Below are positions 9,672 through 19,176 of a stretch of 64,000 bases of DNA, piece by piece. The first letter of the stretch is position 1; every line of letters starts with the position of its first letter. The position numbers were made by a program, and so were the translations under genes. The notes under the pieces are model-generated. The model was given only the letters and a program-made list of their open reading frames with translations. It had not been told where the DNA came from and searched no databases. The DNA lies in contig LGRX02035288.1 in the NCBI GenBank assembly GCA_001247695.2, forward strand, positions 1 to 64,000. The letters are read 5' to 3'. Origin of the DNA: Cymbomonas tetramitiformis (Eukaryota > Chlorophyta > Pyramimonadophyceae > Pyramimonadales > Pyramimonadaceae).

Positions 9672-10187
9672 TGTCATAAAGTGAAAGTTAGTATTACTAT
9701 ATAGATGAATTTCTAATTATGACAAATATCGCAAAAAAAGCATGAAACGCCAGAAATTTTTAGTTAACCATTGCATCACTTTTTTCGAAAAAGATCATTT
9801 TGTCAGAAAGTGAAACTTAGAATTACTATATAGATCAATCTCTAATTCTGACAGATTCTCCGATTCTCTTGTGCACCACGGGACACGACCGGACGCCGAC
9901 CTGCGTGTCACAAACAGCAACTTAGAATTACTATATACACCATTCTCAGATAATGACAGCAGATAAGTTCAAAATCGCAAAAAATCACAAACCTGGGTGA
10001 GATCGCAAAAAAATGCAGACCTGGGTGAGAAAATTCACAGTTGTCACAAACAGAAACTTATATTTACTATAATGATGATTCTCAGTTTATGACAAGCTGT
10101 ATTTCCAGATCGCAAAATTTCCAGATATCTACTTGTGTCACAAAGTGGAACTTATATTTACTATAATGATGATTTTCAGTTAATGAC
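9672..10187. promoter_or_regulatory. palindrome cluster 2: five 53-bp TGTCA...TGACA repeats
   Basis: Copies lie at 9672-9724, 9801-9853, 9906-9958, 10042-10094 and 10136-10187. The arms drift (TGTCATAAAG, TGTCAGAAAG, TGTCACAAAC) but the outer TGTCA/TGACA and the TTA..ATTTACTAT/TTACTATATA core are kept. The length stays at 52-53 bp, which argues for selection on spacing or for a short mobile unit. TCGCAAAAAA-like motifs sit between them (near 9729, 9973, 10003 and 10111), two followed by acctgggtgag. The copy at 9672 is 48 bp upstream of the methyltransferase ATG, mirroring cluster 1. Confidence 0.75.
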
Positions 10188-10327
10188 AACATATCAACAA
10201 TAACTAGCTTGCGAGCTGGGAAGCGAGCAATGCAAGGCGGGCATGGGACGCAGGTACGGCGGTGACTACGGTATCGATCGTGGTATCGACTGAAGCAATG
10301 CTGCCGTAGATAACCCATAGGTACTCA

Positions 10328-10440
10328 CTACATGGGAAGCGTTCCGAAATACTGGGAAATCCTGGCAAAATACAGAAGATACTTAAGGAATACAGATGTA
10401 TTTAATAAGGATACTCCCCCTCTACACGCTTCCCATGTAG
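10328..10440. repeat. 15-bp perfect inverted repeat pair
   Basis: ctacatgggaagcgt at 10328-10342 is the exact reverse complement of acgcttcccatgtag at 10426-10440, 83 bp apart. The spacer is AT-rich. The pair lies just upstream of the DDE-like gene and could be a miniature element, a cruciform-forming regulatory site or a transposon end. I found no matching copy downstream of the gene. Confidence 0.7.
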
Positions 10441-10663
10441 TTGCATTTGTTGTTCAAACCCTAAGGGGTGCTATATGGGCGTCCCGCGAATGCCCCGCGT
10501 AGGAGTAATATATCGATCTGAGAGTTGTTGGACGGCCCTGAATGATTATGATACATGTATATATATGTTATGTAAATATATTGGGGCACGATATCATTGG
10601 TACACGTCACCCAGCCGCCACCAAATCTTCATAAGATTCGATTTGGTTCAGGGTTTCGGGCAC

Positions 10664-10670
10664 TATATAA
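10664..10670 (+). promoter_or_regulatory. TATA box of the DDE-like gene
   Basis: TATATAA in the context cactatataagc, 42 bp upstream of the ATG at 10712. The spacing suits a eukaryotic core promoter with a very short leader and supports 10712 as the start. Confidence 0.5.
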
Positions 10671-10711
10671 GCATTTCGGAGCCCCATAATTTCATTTTTC
10701 AAGTTTTCACA

Positions 10712-12994
10712 ATGAAGCTCCCGTCCCACAAAGCCCTCTGCTATATCCTATTATGCCTAATGTCCAGCTCTAACGCAGGCATGGTCACTGGTGAACTTAC
10801 GGCTAGTGGAGAAGAACCGGTTGTTCAACTACGCACAGCCAAGGGCAAGTTCCAAAAGAAGGCTAAACAGCCTGCACGGCCTGTTGAGCAACCTGCCGTG
10901 CCTGCAGACACACTCCAGAACACCAGGTTAGAAAGGAAAGTGGTGCAATACCAAAAGGAACTTGCCATACTCCGTTCCCGAGATGACAAGCAAAATGAAT
11001 CCGTTACAAGTATTGCAGCAGAGCGCGACCAACTGAAACAAGATTTACATGACTTGCGCGTCAAGCATTCAAATAGCATCTACAATCTCAAACGTGGAAG
11101 TGGCGAAGCAGTTGTCACGGAGAGGTCAACCTCTAGGCCTCAAGGAACTAGTCTATCTACTTGCACATATCATGCAGGCCGGTTGCAAGATTTCATCGAG
11201 TCAGAGATTCCTACGGAGATCAGGGATGAGGTGCTCACTCAATTGATGAAACGGAGAGCTTTCCGACCTTCTGTGACGAAAGCCGTTCTTGACACACCTG
11301 CAATAGTCAACCCAATACGACAGGATACGGTGAAGGCTATAGAGAGCAGGTGGACAGCTGAAGTCGGATTAGCAATACGGATCAGGTGCAAAATCCCAGA
11401 ACGAAAATATCAGTATCTAATCAACTGCTTGTCGAAAGAGTGGAACGGGGATGCCTACGTGCTTACAGAAATATTTCCCGGCGTAGCTATGCCGTCACTT
11501 CGGACACACGCTAGTAAGTCCGAGACTATCAAACTGCAACGGGAGATATTTAACACCCTAGACCCAATCTCGGGGGAATGTGAATCGGTCACCGTGAGCC
11601 TGGACAAAGTGCTGACGACTTACCTGGGGAAATACACTCCGCAGACGACAAGTCTGGTGGTCTTCGTATCTGGGGACGGCGCCAGTAAGTTCCGAGGTGT
11701 CAATCTCGTGGACATAGCTGTGAAGGTCCTGCGCACCGAGGAAGAAAAGGGCACACAATATTCAGGAGCAAACAGCACTATGGAACTGAATCCGGTTGTC
11801 ATGTATGAAGGCAAAGAGGACTATGACGATGTCCGAGACATGTGCTCACGCCTATTCAGTGATATGCAAACTATACACACCGACGGCTTGACAGTGAACG
11901 ACACCAAGTACACGGTTGCCTGGAAAGCGGGCGGGGACTACAAATGGATAAACTCATGGTTGGGACTCTCGACAGCTTCACATACGTATTGTTGTGCGTG
12001 GTGCCTATGCAAGAAGGACAAACTACATGTCAAACAGGCCTCAGCTGCACGTGTCGACCAAGAGATGTTTGAGTGGGCCCACGTGCCTCACCCCAATACC
12101 CAGTTTCCCTTCAAGTGCCCGTGTTGCTCGAAGGTCTTTCCAACTGCGAAACACATGACAGACGAGACTCTCACCAAAGCCGAGTTGGCAACACATCAAA
12201 TGAAACACTACGGTCAGAACCATCACAAGGCACCACTGTGCATCCTTATTTCCATCTCCGACTTCGTGCCGGATATTCTACATTTTTTGTTACGGGTCGT
12301 GCAGCAACAGTTGGAGTGCACAGTGCTTTGTCTAATAAAAAATGATGAAGATCAAAGCAGAGTTATAGCATGCCTGAAGGACAAAGTTGGATGTTTTGTG
12401 AAAGTGAAGAAGCAATCAAAGAATATAGCCGTGAAGAAAGAGAAGAAACCAAACCTCATAGGTCGGGAGTGCAAGCATCTTCTAAAGTTGTACTTCTTCG
12501 TGCTCTTGGCAATCCTGAAGGAGGGCACACAACAATTCAGGGACGCAGTTGCATCTTGGAAGGCGCTCGAGGCTCTGTGGAACGAGGTGGTCACTCCTAT
12601 ATGTGAGGGTGAAACACGAGAAGACAAGGCGGAACGAGTCCAACAATTGGCAAGCATTTACATCACTGCTTTCATCAATGCGGCATCAGCAGACAGGGTC
12701 ACGATATATATGCACGTGGCATACCGTCACTTTCCGGAGATGATCGTTCGCCATGGGAACCTTCTCGATTTTGCTGGCGAAGGGCTTGAGAACCTGCACA
12801 CCACCATCGCCGCCGCGGGTACCAACAAACGTCAGCGCACAGACACAACGAACAAGCGCGGCCGGACCTTCCAGGCCTTTGAGCAGGTGGCAGTGGCTCA
12901 TGCACTGGACGAGATAGTTCCGGCCCGAAAAGACTTGAGGGCTCAACGGGATTTAGCAAGCAGGGTGAATAAGCGCAAGGAGCACGCTGAGTAA
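10712..12994 (+). CDS. DDE-transposase-like protein with RAG1/Transib-like motifs
   Basis: I choose the ATG at 10712 (760 residues) because a TATA box lies 42 bp upstream; the frame stays open further 5'. Residues 1-23 (MKLPSHKALCYILLCLMSSS) resemble a signal peptide, odd for a nuclear enzyme. About 70-125 is a coiled coil. The core has the landmarks of an RNase-H-fold DDE recombinase with an inserted zinc-binding helical domain: VSGDGAS (Asp322), AGGDYKWI..LGL (Asp409) followed by YCCAWC, a CPCC...H...H finger, LHFLLRV, and YMH..YRHFPEMI..G with FAGEGLE (Glu690 or 693). The order and spacing echo RAG1 (a CDGMGD Asp, then GYD.KL with YICTLC, then PEII..G with SEGNE). Related uncharacterised transposases in protists and invertebrates share the GGD.K / C.WC pattern. 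The exact family is unsure. No flanking terminal repeat was found downstream. Confidence 0.55.
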   Translation: MKLPSHKALCYILLCLMSSSNAGMVTGELTASGEEPVVQLRTAKGKFQKKAKQPARPVEQPAVPADTLQNTRLERKVVQYQKELAILRSRDDKQNESVTSIAAERDQLKQDLHDLRVKHSNSIYNLKRGSGEAVVTERSTSRPQGTSLSTCTYHAGRLQDFIESEIPTEIRDEVLTQLMKRRAFRPSVTKAVLDTPAIVNPIRQDTVKAIESRWTAEVGLAIRIRCKIPERKYQYLINCLSKEWNGDAYVLTEIFPGVAMPSLRTHASKSETIKLQREIFNTLDPISGECESVTVSLDKVLTTYLGKYTPQTTSLVVFVSGDGASKFRGVNLVDIAVKVLRTEEEKGTQYSGANSTMELNPVVMYEGKEDYDDVRDMCSRLFSDMQTIHTDGLTVNDTKYTVAWKAGGDYKWINSWLGLSTASHTYCCAWCLCKKDKLHVKQASAARVDQEMFEWAHVPHPNTQFPFKCPCCSKVFPTAKHMTDETLTKAELATHQMKHYGQNHHKAPLCILISISDFVPDILHFLLRVVQQQLECTVLCLIKNDEDQSRVIACLKDKVGCFVKVKKQSKNIAVKKEKKPNLIGRECKHLLKLYFFVLLAILKEGTQQFRDAVASWKALEALWNEVVTPICEGETREDKAERVQQLASIYITAFINAASADRVTIYMHVAYRHFPEMIVRHGNLLDFAGEGLENLHTTIAAAGTNKRQRTDTTNKRGRTFQAFEQVAVAHALDEIVPARKDLRAQRDLASRVNKRKEHAE

Positions 12995-13058
12995 ATAACA
13001 TATTTCCAGTTTTGTGATAACATATTTTCCAGTAACATATTGTAAGTGTGTGGCTTAC

Positions 13059-13896
13059 CTTGTCTTCGTGATATCTCTTGGTGTTCTAGATGGTGTGCCC
13101 AAACTTCTTGCAACATCCGTTGGTAGGTGGGGCAAAAGCCATTGAACGCGTTGGCACGCATCTGCTCGTCGGCGCGGGTGATCATGTTATTCGCTGCTTG
13201 CACGACCTCGGGGTCCACCTCATACCCCTTGTCTAAATACCGCGAAGGGTAACACCCCGCTGCCTTGGTGATATATGCCTTGGGGTGGAAGTTGATAGGT
13301 CGTGTTACCGCCCACGTTTTGAGGTCCTCGGGGTAGTCAGTTGACAACCGAAACCGCCCGCCAGCGTTCAAGATCCCCGTGTGGAAGGTTACTTTCATTT
13401 TGTGCTCGCCCTCGGGTGTTTCGGTGTGAATAAAAGTCACGGGGGCAAGTATCATCACTATCTCCCCAGTGGCCAACAGCTTTGATGCCCCTATCCCAGG
13501 CCGGGATAGCCCAGTTAACTGCTGAAACCCAAATATCTGATCGACTAACCCTTGGTCGTTCACGACGTAATAGTGGGAGTTCCCACGCCTAGCAGAGCCC
13601 GTGGGCTTTTTAAACATCACTCCCATAGGAACTATTTCCCTGTAATACACTGCGTAAGGGTAATTTCGAACCCATAAAAACTTATAGCTGGCCGGGGTGC
13701 TGTTCAGGGCTTTGTATGCCTCCCTCCTAGAGTAGATGAGAAAAGTGTCGCCTTTCACGACCACGGAGGAGTTAAAAACGGGAGAATGGCACTCTATACA
13801 CCGTCTATTATCAACTATTGGTTGCCCAAGCATGGACTTCCATTTTCTCACGCAGTAGCAATCCTCGCAGACATACATCGGGACAGGGTTCGCACA
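13059..13896 (-). CDS. cysteine-rich unknown protein, large exon
   Basis: An open frame of about 280 codons. Near its start CEDCYC and CIECHSP form a four-cysteine zinc-ribbon-like pair. The rest is a globular domain with many aromatic residues (YKFLWVRNYPYAVYYREI) and no motif I recognise. Splice signals look good: ttttag just upstream of 13896 as acceptor, and ACAAG|GTAAGCC at 13059/13058 as donor. The next exon must lie at lower coordinates, in or beyond the region occupied on the other strand by the DDE-like gene, so that gene may sit in this gene's intron or have disrupted it. Past the donor the frame stays open to 12943. A possible further exon lies at 14014-14083, but its phase does not join simply. 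Confidence 0.5.
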
Positions 13897-16361
13897 CTAA
13901 AATACACCTGAAAAGGAGCCCCACACCACGGTGTAAAAATAAGTTAATACAAAAATATTGAGAGCCGCACTCAGAATTCGGCCACGGGCATTCGATTCCT
14001 ACTAAAAAGTTACCTAATGAACAACCTTCTACGGGCAACTCTATCCGTAAGCGGCAATGCGATTTCCTGGGCCGAATCACTTCCTGAAAAAGAAAAAGGC
14101 AAAATATAGGGGCGCGGGCCTTCGAAAATAATAAAGAACGCACCCGGTTTCAACCTCTGGCAGTGGAACGCGAGCGTGGAGTGAAAAAAACAATTTAACG
14201 AAGGTAAAAACAATAATATTTTCAGCCGCCAGCGTCTCTTCGCGTCGAATGAAGAATTGCCGCGTGTCCGCGTGTGGGTCACTGTGGCGCCTGCGTTGTC
14301 AAGCGATTTCGGCTTGACAATAACGGAAATTCGCGGGACTCTCTTACGAATATGACATACTGACCGGTGCCATGTGTAATAATATGACAGGACAAGAGTC
14401 AACGGTCATGCATGTCATCAAGACATACAGTTGGTCTGTTACTGTCATGCACCTTCGGTGTGTATGGACATGAGTATGATCGGCATAGCCGGTACGGTCG
14501 ACATTCGAATGGATGTCCGAGGCACGACACTGCTTCTTGAAGAAGACATGATTGTTGCAACAAGAAGCATCTATCGCAGAGCATATGCTGAGCACGTATG
14601 CGAGGTGTCTACGTCGTGTTCCCAATGTCATGGGAACGAGGTTCGTATGCTCATGGGAACAGTGGGGTTCGTAACCCGATGATGGTACCAGTAAGTCTGG
14701 CGCTGTTCCTATAAGAGTGGGGTCGATTGTTGACCAGAGGTATTCTGTGTTCAGTACAGAGTACACTCACCACTCCCCATCCATATCTCTTCCGAGCGTT
14801 AGTACGCTAAACAGTAGATCTCAGATCAATCAAAGTCAGGCAAGATGGATGCATCCGGGGGACCGCATCTTGTTCGGTACCCCCCTCCCTTGGTCCCTTC
14901 AAGACCCTATAGACTCCTTTGATGGGTCCCACTATGGGCCCCATTCACTCTCCTTGCGCCCTTGTTTGTCCTCGAGACATGTGGAATTAAAATGGTGGGC
15001 ATTCCTTGGGGTTGGGGTAGGTCTCATCTTTGCGGGATGCATTAATAATATATTTCAAGCAATGGATAAAAACGGACGGGAAGGAAGGCTGCCCGCCACC
15101 TTACCACTGTGGCACCAAGGTGGTGATTTCACTCCCCCCTCCCCCGATGATGCTTTCCCGACCCAGAATCACGGGAAGGTAGATCTTTGGGAATCAATTT
15201 AGTCACTGAATGTCCTTCCCCTGAGTAAATTGGTACATGGTGTACGCAGGCTGAACAAACTTTTAAGCTAGTCAATCCACGGGACCATAACAAGCTCAAA
15301 CTCAGGTGGCATCCAAAAACCAAAAAGGGAGAAGATGTCCACCGGAGCAAATGCGAAGGCAGCCCCTCTTTCCCCGCACCTCTTGCAACACGTGTCTCCT
15401 TGCCTGCCTCTCCTTATGTGTGCCTCCAAGTGTCGGGTTGGCCATCGAAATCTGTAGATTACTTACAACAAAGGATGGTGCTTGCAGAGACCATCGTCAC
15501 CGTGCAAACTTTCGTCTGCTTGCCTGTGTGTGCTGGAGGTGGTGCTTGCAAGCGTCCCCCCGACTGGCACAACGCCGCGGTGACCGCTGGGATAGCATGC
15601 TACCACAAACAGGAGGGGAAGGGATGACTAAAAGTCGAAGAAGCTAAGCTGCAGGCGGCCATCAAAAAATGGTGTTAGTCACTTTCGAGGCAATTCCCAA
15701 TCCACCCCCCCACTAGGTCCTACTTACATCCATGACCTTTTTGCACAATCATCCTCCTAGGAACCTGCCGTACCTGCAAAGCTTTCTTGTACCTCACGAC
15801 GTTGAGCGGTCGCAAAATGAGGTGGAGTGACACATATGGTGACATGCATAATGAAACGATTGTGAAAATAATTTTTGTTCGCAAATGTTCGCTAAGTTTC
15901 TAAGAATTACCGCATTTTCCGAATTTGAAAACTTTTTGTTCCGCGCTTGGAAGCACAAGGGTCGGCCTCTCACCGGTCTGCCATCTGCACTACCAGGCTC
16001 CCCCAAGGCTCGAGGTCTCACATCCATTACCACGCTCAAGGTTTTAAACCTTCCAACACGGTACACTTACAGGGGATGACAATAGGTTTGCCAATTACCT
16101 GACAGTTCTCGGGATGCCGGCCCGGAGGAAAGGTTTTAAACCTTCACCGCCTCCTCGGAGTGCTTAGAGCTTTTACCCAGATCTCCAACTGCTGCCCGGT
16201 CGTGCCAGGTCCGAGCCAATGCTCTCGTGAAATGGATTATACAGATTTCCACCTGTTGCCTGGTCGCACCGAGGCTAGAGCCACTGCTCGGTTGGATAGA
16301 TTATCCAGGTTCTCACCTGCCGCCTGGTCATACCGAGGCTTAGAGCCACTGCTCAAATGGA
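13897..16361. other. long intergenic stretch with dispersed repeats
   Basis: No gene is supported. ORFs at 14344-14766, 14717-15202 and 15306-15647 have no family resemblance. About 15,707-15,803 holds a dispersed repeat (actaggtcctacttacatcc to gtacctcacgac) whose inverted copy is at 21,486-21,585. Near 15,465 is aaggatggtgcttgcag, a third relative of the inverted pair at 18.8/21.4 kb. From 16,160 imperfect tandem units of about 70 bp lead into the next ORF. Confidence 0.5.
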
Positions 16362-17456
16362 TTAAGAGCCTCCGGCGGCCCTGGTCGATGTGGGGACCCG
16401 ATCCCCCACGTTTGGGCAAGACGTAGCAGTGCTGGCCCTTGTCGCTGTCGTCGCTGGAATTTCGCGATAGCCTCCGGCGGCCCTGGACGACGTGGAGACC
16501 CGATCCTCCACATTCGGGCAAGACACCGCTGCGCTGGGCCCCACTACTGTCGTTGGCAAAATTTCGCCATAGCCTCCGGCGGCCCTGGACGACGTGGAGA
16601 CCCGATCCTCCACATTTGGGCAAGAAGTGATGGGCGCAGGTCCCGAGGCTAATAACGCAGACAAAATCGCTGGGTCAGGAGCACCGCTCTGCGTGACGTC
16701 AGTAAAGAACACTGCAGGAGATACTGCGCAGGAACCAGCGCTGAGCTGTGAAGCCGGCAGCAAGGGTCCTACTGGTGTTGGTTCTCCTCCCCCCCCCTCA
16801 GGGCTGGTAGATCCTGCAGGGTTAACAGGGCCCGGGTGCAAGGGTGCCTGTCCAGGTGCGGCAAGGAAAGCAGGCGTAGAGGAAGGCTGCACCGGTTCAG
16901 GTGTGAGGGCACCGAAGGGAACCGGTGACACGGGTCTCACTGCAACGGGGGCAGCCGGCACCTGCGTTTGCCATAGCGATCTCGGCTGCAGTTGGTGCTG
17001 GTGCGGTTGCTGTTGGTGCCAAAGCAATTGTCGTTGCAGTTCCAATTGTCGCTGGTGGTGCACGAACTGCTGAAACTCCAGCTGCTGCGACGTTTGCGGT
17101 TGCAATTGCGGCTGGCTCACAAATTGCTGTTGTGGAAAAATCTGCTGTTGCGGCGTCTGCGGTTGCAATTGCGGCTGGCTCACAAATTGCTGTTGTTGAA
17201 AAATCTGCTGCTGCGGCGTCATCATTAACCCGGCGTCGAAAACAGCTCCCGGAGGGTACGCAGCGAATTGTGCAGAGTTGTCGTACGGAAATTGCGGAAA
17301 CCCAGCTGATTGCGGTACGAGTGACGGCGGAACCCCGAAATGAGCGCCCAAATTTGACACCGCTGATACAAACGGCGTCCCTGGCTGCGGAGAAGCACCC
17401 GTACTAGCGACGGGCAGATGCGCCCCAGAGCTACTTAAATTGCCGTCGTTCATCAT
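16362..17456 (-). CDS. low-complexity Q/P-rich protein, possibly transposon-encoded
   Basis: A 364-codon frame starting with two ATGs at 17456/17453. Residues about 75-165 are Gln-rich with repeats (QQQIFQQQQFVSQPQLQPQ), then comes a Pro/Ser/Gly region. The C-terminal 100 residues are three copies of a 34-residue unit starting SCPNVEDRVSTSSRAAGG, which corresponds to a 102-bp DNA repeat. There is no enzymatic domain. It could be a gag-like protein of an LTR element, since a primer-binding-site-like sequence lies 635 bp upstream on the same strand, or a chance ORF in repeat DNA. The end of the frame merges into non-coding repeats. Confidence 0.35.
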   Translation of the reverse strand: MMNDGNLSSSGAHLPVASTGASPQPGTPFVSAVSNLGAHFGVPPSLVPQSAGFPQFPYDNSAQFAAYPPGAVFDAGLMMTPQQQIFQQQQFVSQPQLQPQTPQQQIFPQQQFVSQPQLQPQTSQQLEFQQFVHHQRQLELQRQLLWHQQQPHQHQLQPRSLWQTQVPAAPVAVRPVSPVPFGALTPEPVQPSSTPAFLAAPGQAPLHPGPVNPAGSTSPEGGGGEPTPVGPLLPASQLSAGSCAVSPAVFFTDVTQSGAPDPAILSALLASGPAPITSCPNVEDRVSTSSRAAGGYGEILPTTVVGPSAAVSCPNVEDRVSTSSRAAGGYREIPATTATRASTATSCPNVGDRVPTSTRAAGGS

Positions 17457-18090
17457 TGCTGCGTCGCACTAGCTGACGTGTTTCGGCGACAAATTCCGGT
17501 CAGAATACGAGCGATTACCGTTGAGACAGCTGGCAAATTAAAATCGCGCGAAAAGGTCGCCCGGAAAAGAAGATTTCCCGCGCAACGAAACGCTGCCGCC
17601 GTTGATTACTTCTCTAGCTTTGCGCACGGATACGGCAGCAAGCTAGAGCCGGAGACAGACGTCGATTCACACACGAATTTGCCGCAGAAAGACAATTCGT
17701 GCGGAAAGATCACCGTACGAAGCAGAAAAGCACCAAAATACGGTGCAGAGGTCGTCGTCCAATTGCTGTCGTACGGCTGTGTCGGTACGGATTGTCACGG
17801 GCGCCTGCCTCGTTGAAAATTTGTTGAATTTAAGTCAAAATTCCAGTCGCGCGAAGAATCCTTCGGAAAGGTCGCTCAGACCGGAAGGAAAATTGGACCA
17901 GCGGCAAGCTGTGTAGTCGTCATTATGTCGGCACAGTGTCGATATGTTATGCAGATATACAGTGTTCTCAAGAGAACAGGTTGTGCCGTTGTCGAGGCAC
18001 GATTCCTTCGCCCAAGGGCGGAAAATTCAGGCTAAAATTATGTTGGTACAACGCGTTGTAGAACGCAGATACTAACGGAAGTCGTGAACC

Positions 18091-18110
18091 ACGACCACGC
18101 TGATACCAGT
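18091..18110 (-). other. primer-binding-site-like sequence of an LTR retroelement
   Basis: On the minus strand TGGTATCAGCGTGGTCGTGG begins two bases after a CA end (accgaaca). TGGTATCAGa is the usual primer site for initiator-Met tRNA in Ty1/copia and many other LTR elements, so nine of ten bases fit. The sequence to its right (about 18,113-18,720) would be the LTR and the Q-rich ORF at 17,456 the gag. I did not find the second LTR, so the element would be broken. Confidence 0.35.
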
Positions 18111-18816
18111 TGTTCGGTTGTGAGGACTGAACCAGTCTCACAAGGGTGCAAGTAACACTTACAGGGAATATGGTACTGGGACCATGGGTTGATATCGGAA
18201 GACTTTGTATACTGTCGGATATTTCGTATAACTTAGGTGAACTTTCACTGTTTGAAGTTACAAGACACCAGAGGTCAGTGCCAATGTGTAACTAATTCAA
18301 AAACTGACATGAGAGCTTGTTCAGCTCTTTAAGTAGTAACATGTCGACTCGAATTCCCTCAGATCTCATCCGAATTCGACAGTCACAGTGCTCAGTCACT
18401 TCATGTTCACATATCCTATGACCTGTCTTGTCATTTAGCCCTTGGGCTGCAGCTGCCAGTCATACAATGATCTCTGCTCTGAATTGCTGAATAGTCATAG
18501 ATCTGATGATGTGGCAAGAACTGGGGCTCTCCTGGTTTCCCTCCAGTTCTGTGTGGCTGTTTGAATATAAAATGGTTCCCCCCATTTCTGGAATGGTTTC
18601 CCACCAATTCTCTCAACCTGATCTGCTGTGGTTGCAGATGTTCAAAAAGTCACAAGCTGTCAGTCACCCTCGTCATACCTCGCGGTCATACTGGTGACTG
18701 TCATCGGTGCTGTCACTCGTCATTCTGACACGTCTGTCTCTCGTCTGACTCGCGATACACCCTAGTACAGGTCCATTATGCATTTTAGTGCCAGTAATTT
18801 TGCGACGGCTCCGTTA
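18111..18816. other. possible solo or 5' LTR remnant
   Basis: Non-coding, with no ORF of interest. Its left end abuts the primer-site-like sequence. No internal repeat pair confirms LTR boundaries. Confidence 0.25.
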
Positions 18817-18867
18817 GAAAAAATGGGTACAAGTTACTTACTACCAAGGATGGTGCTTACAGGGACC
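18817..18867 (+). repeat. inverted repeat, left arm (partner 21,433-21,485)
   Basis: About 50 bp from aaaaaatgggtacaagttac to cttacagggacca matches, in reverse complement and with few changes, the stretch at 21,433-21,485. The arms enclose about 2.6 kb holding the 20-bp minisatellite, the hAT-like MITE and the G-rich tract. A weaker third copy is near 15,460. They could be the terminal repeats of a larger element, or just two dispersed copies. Confidence 0.6.
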
Positions 18868-19176
18868 ACGCACGTGCCGTTGGGAGCTTTTGGTAGGTTT
18901 CAGCCCCAGCAGAGAGATGGTAGCGAGAGGCAGCCGCGGGTGTAGGTAGTTGGACTGACCAGAGTGCCAGGTCGTAGTGGGACTGTAGCTTGGGGTAGGG
19001 GCTCAGAGGTGGTTTCCCTGCGAGCATATTATATCTGAGTACCCCCTGGGTTGGTAGTCCCGTCTTGTTCAGGACGGTAGGATGTTGGTGTTATTTGGAC
19101 TGGTGGACTGCTAGACTTGTCGTATATCATTATTTTTATTCCACACGCAGTGCAGCGGCCGGATTTGGATTTGGCC

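Noticed and set aside
6001..10187. CRISPR-like array
   Set aside because: The repeated unit is palindromic and regular, but spacers vary from about 41 to 84 bp, contain shared motifs, and there are no cas genes; the context is eukaryotic.
12943..13896. RAG2-like partner of the DDE gene
   Set aside because: RAG1 and RAG2 are also convergent neighbours, but this protein shows no kelch repeats or PHD finger.
14344..15647. Several ORFs of 110-160 codons
   Set aside because: Overlapping frames on both strands, no conserved motif, and dispersed repeats within.
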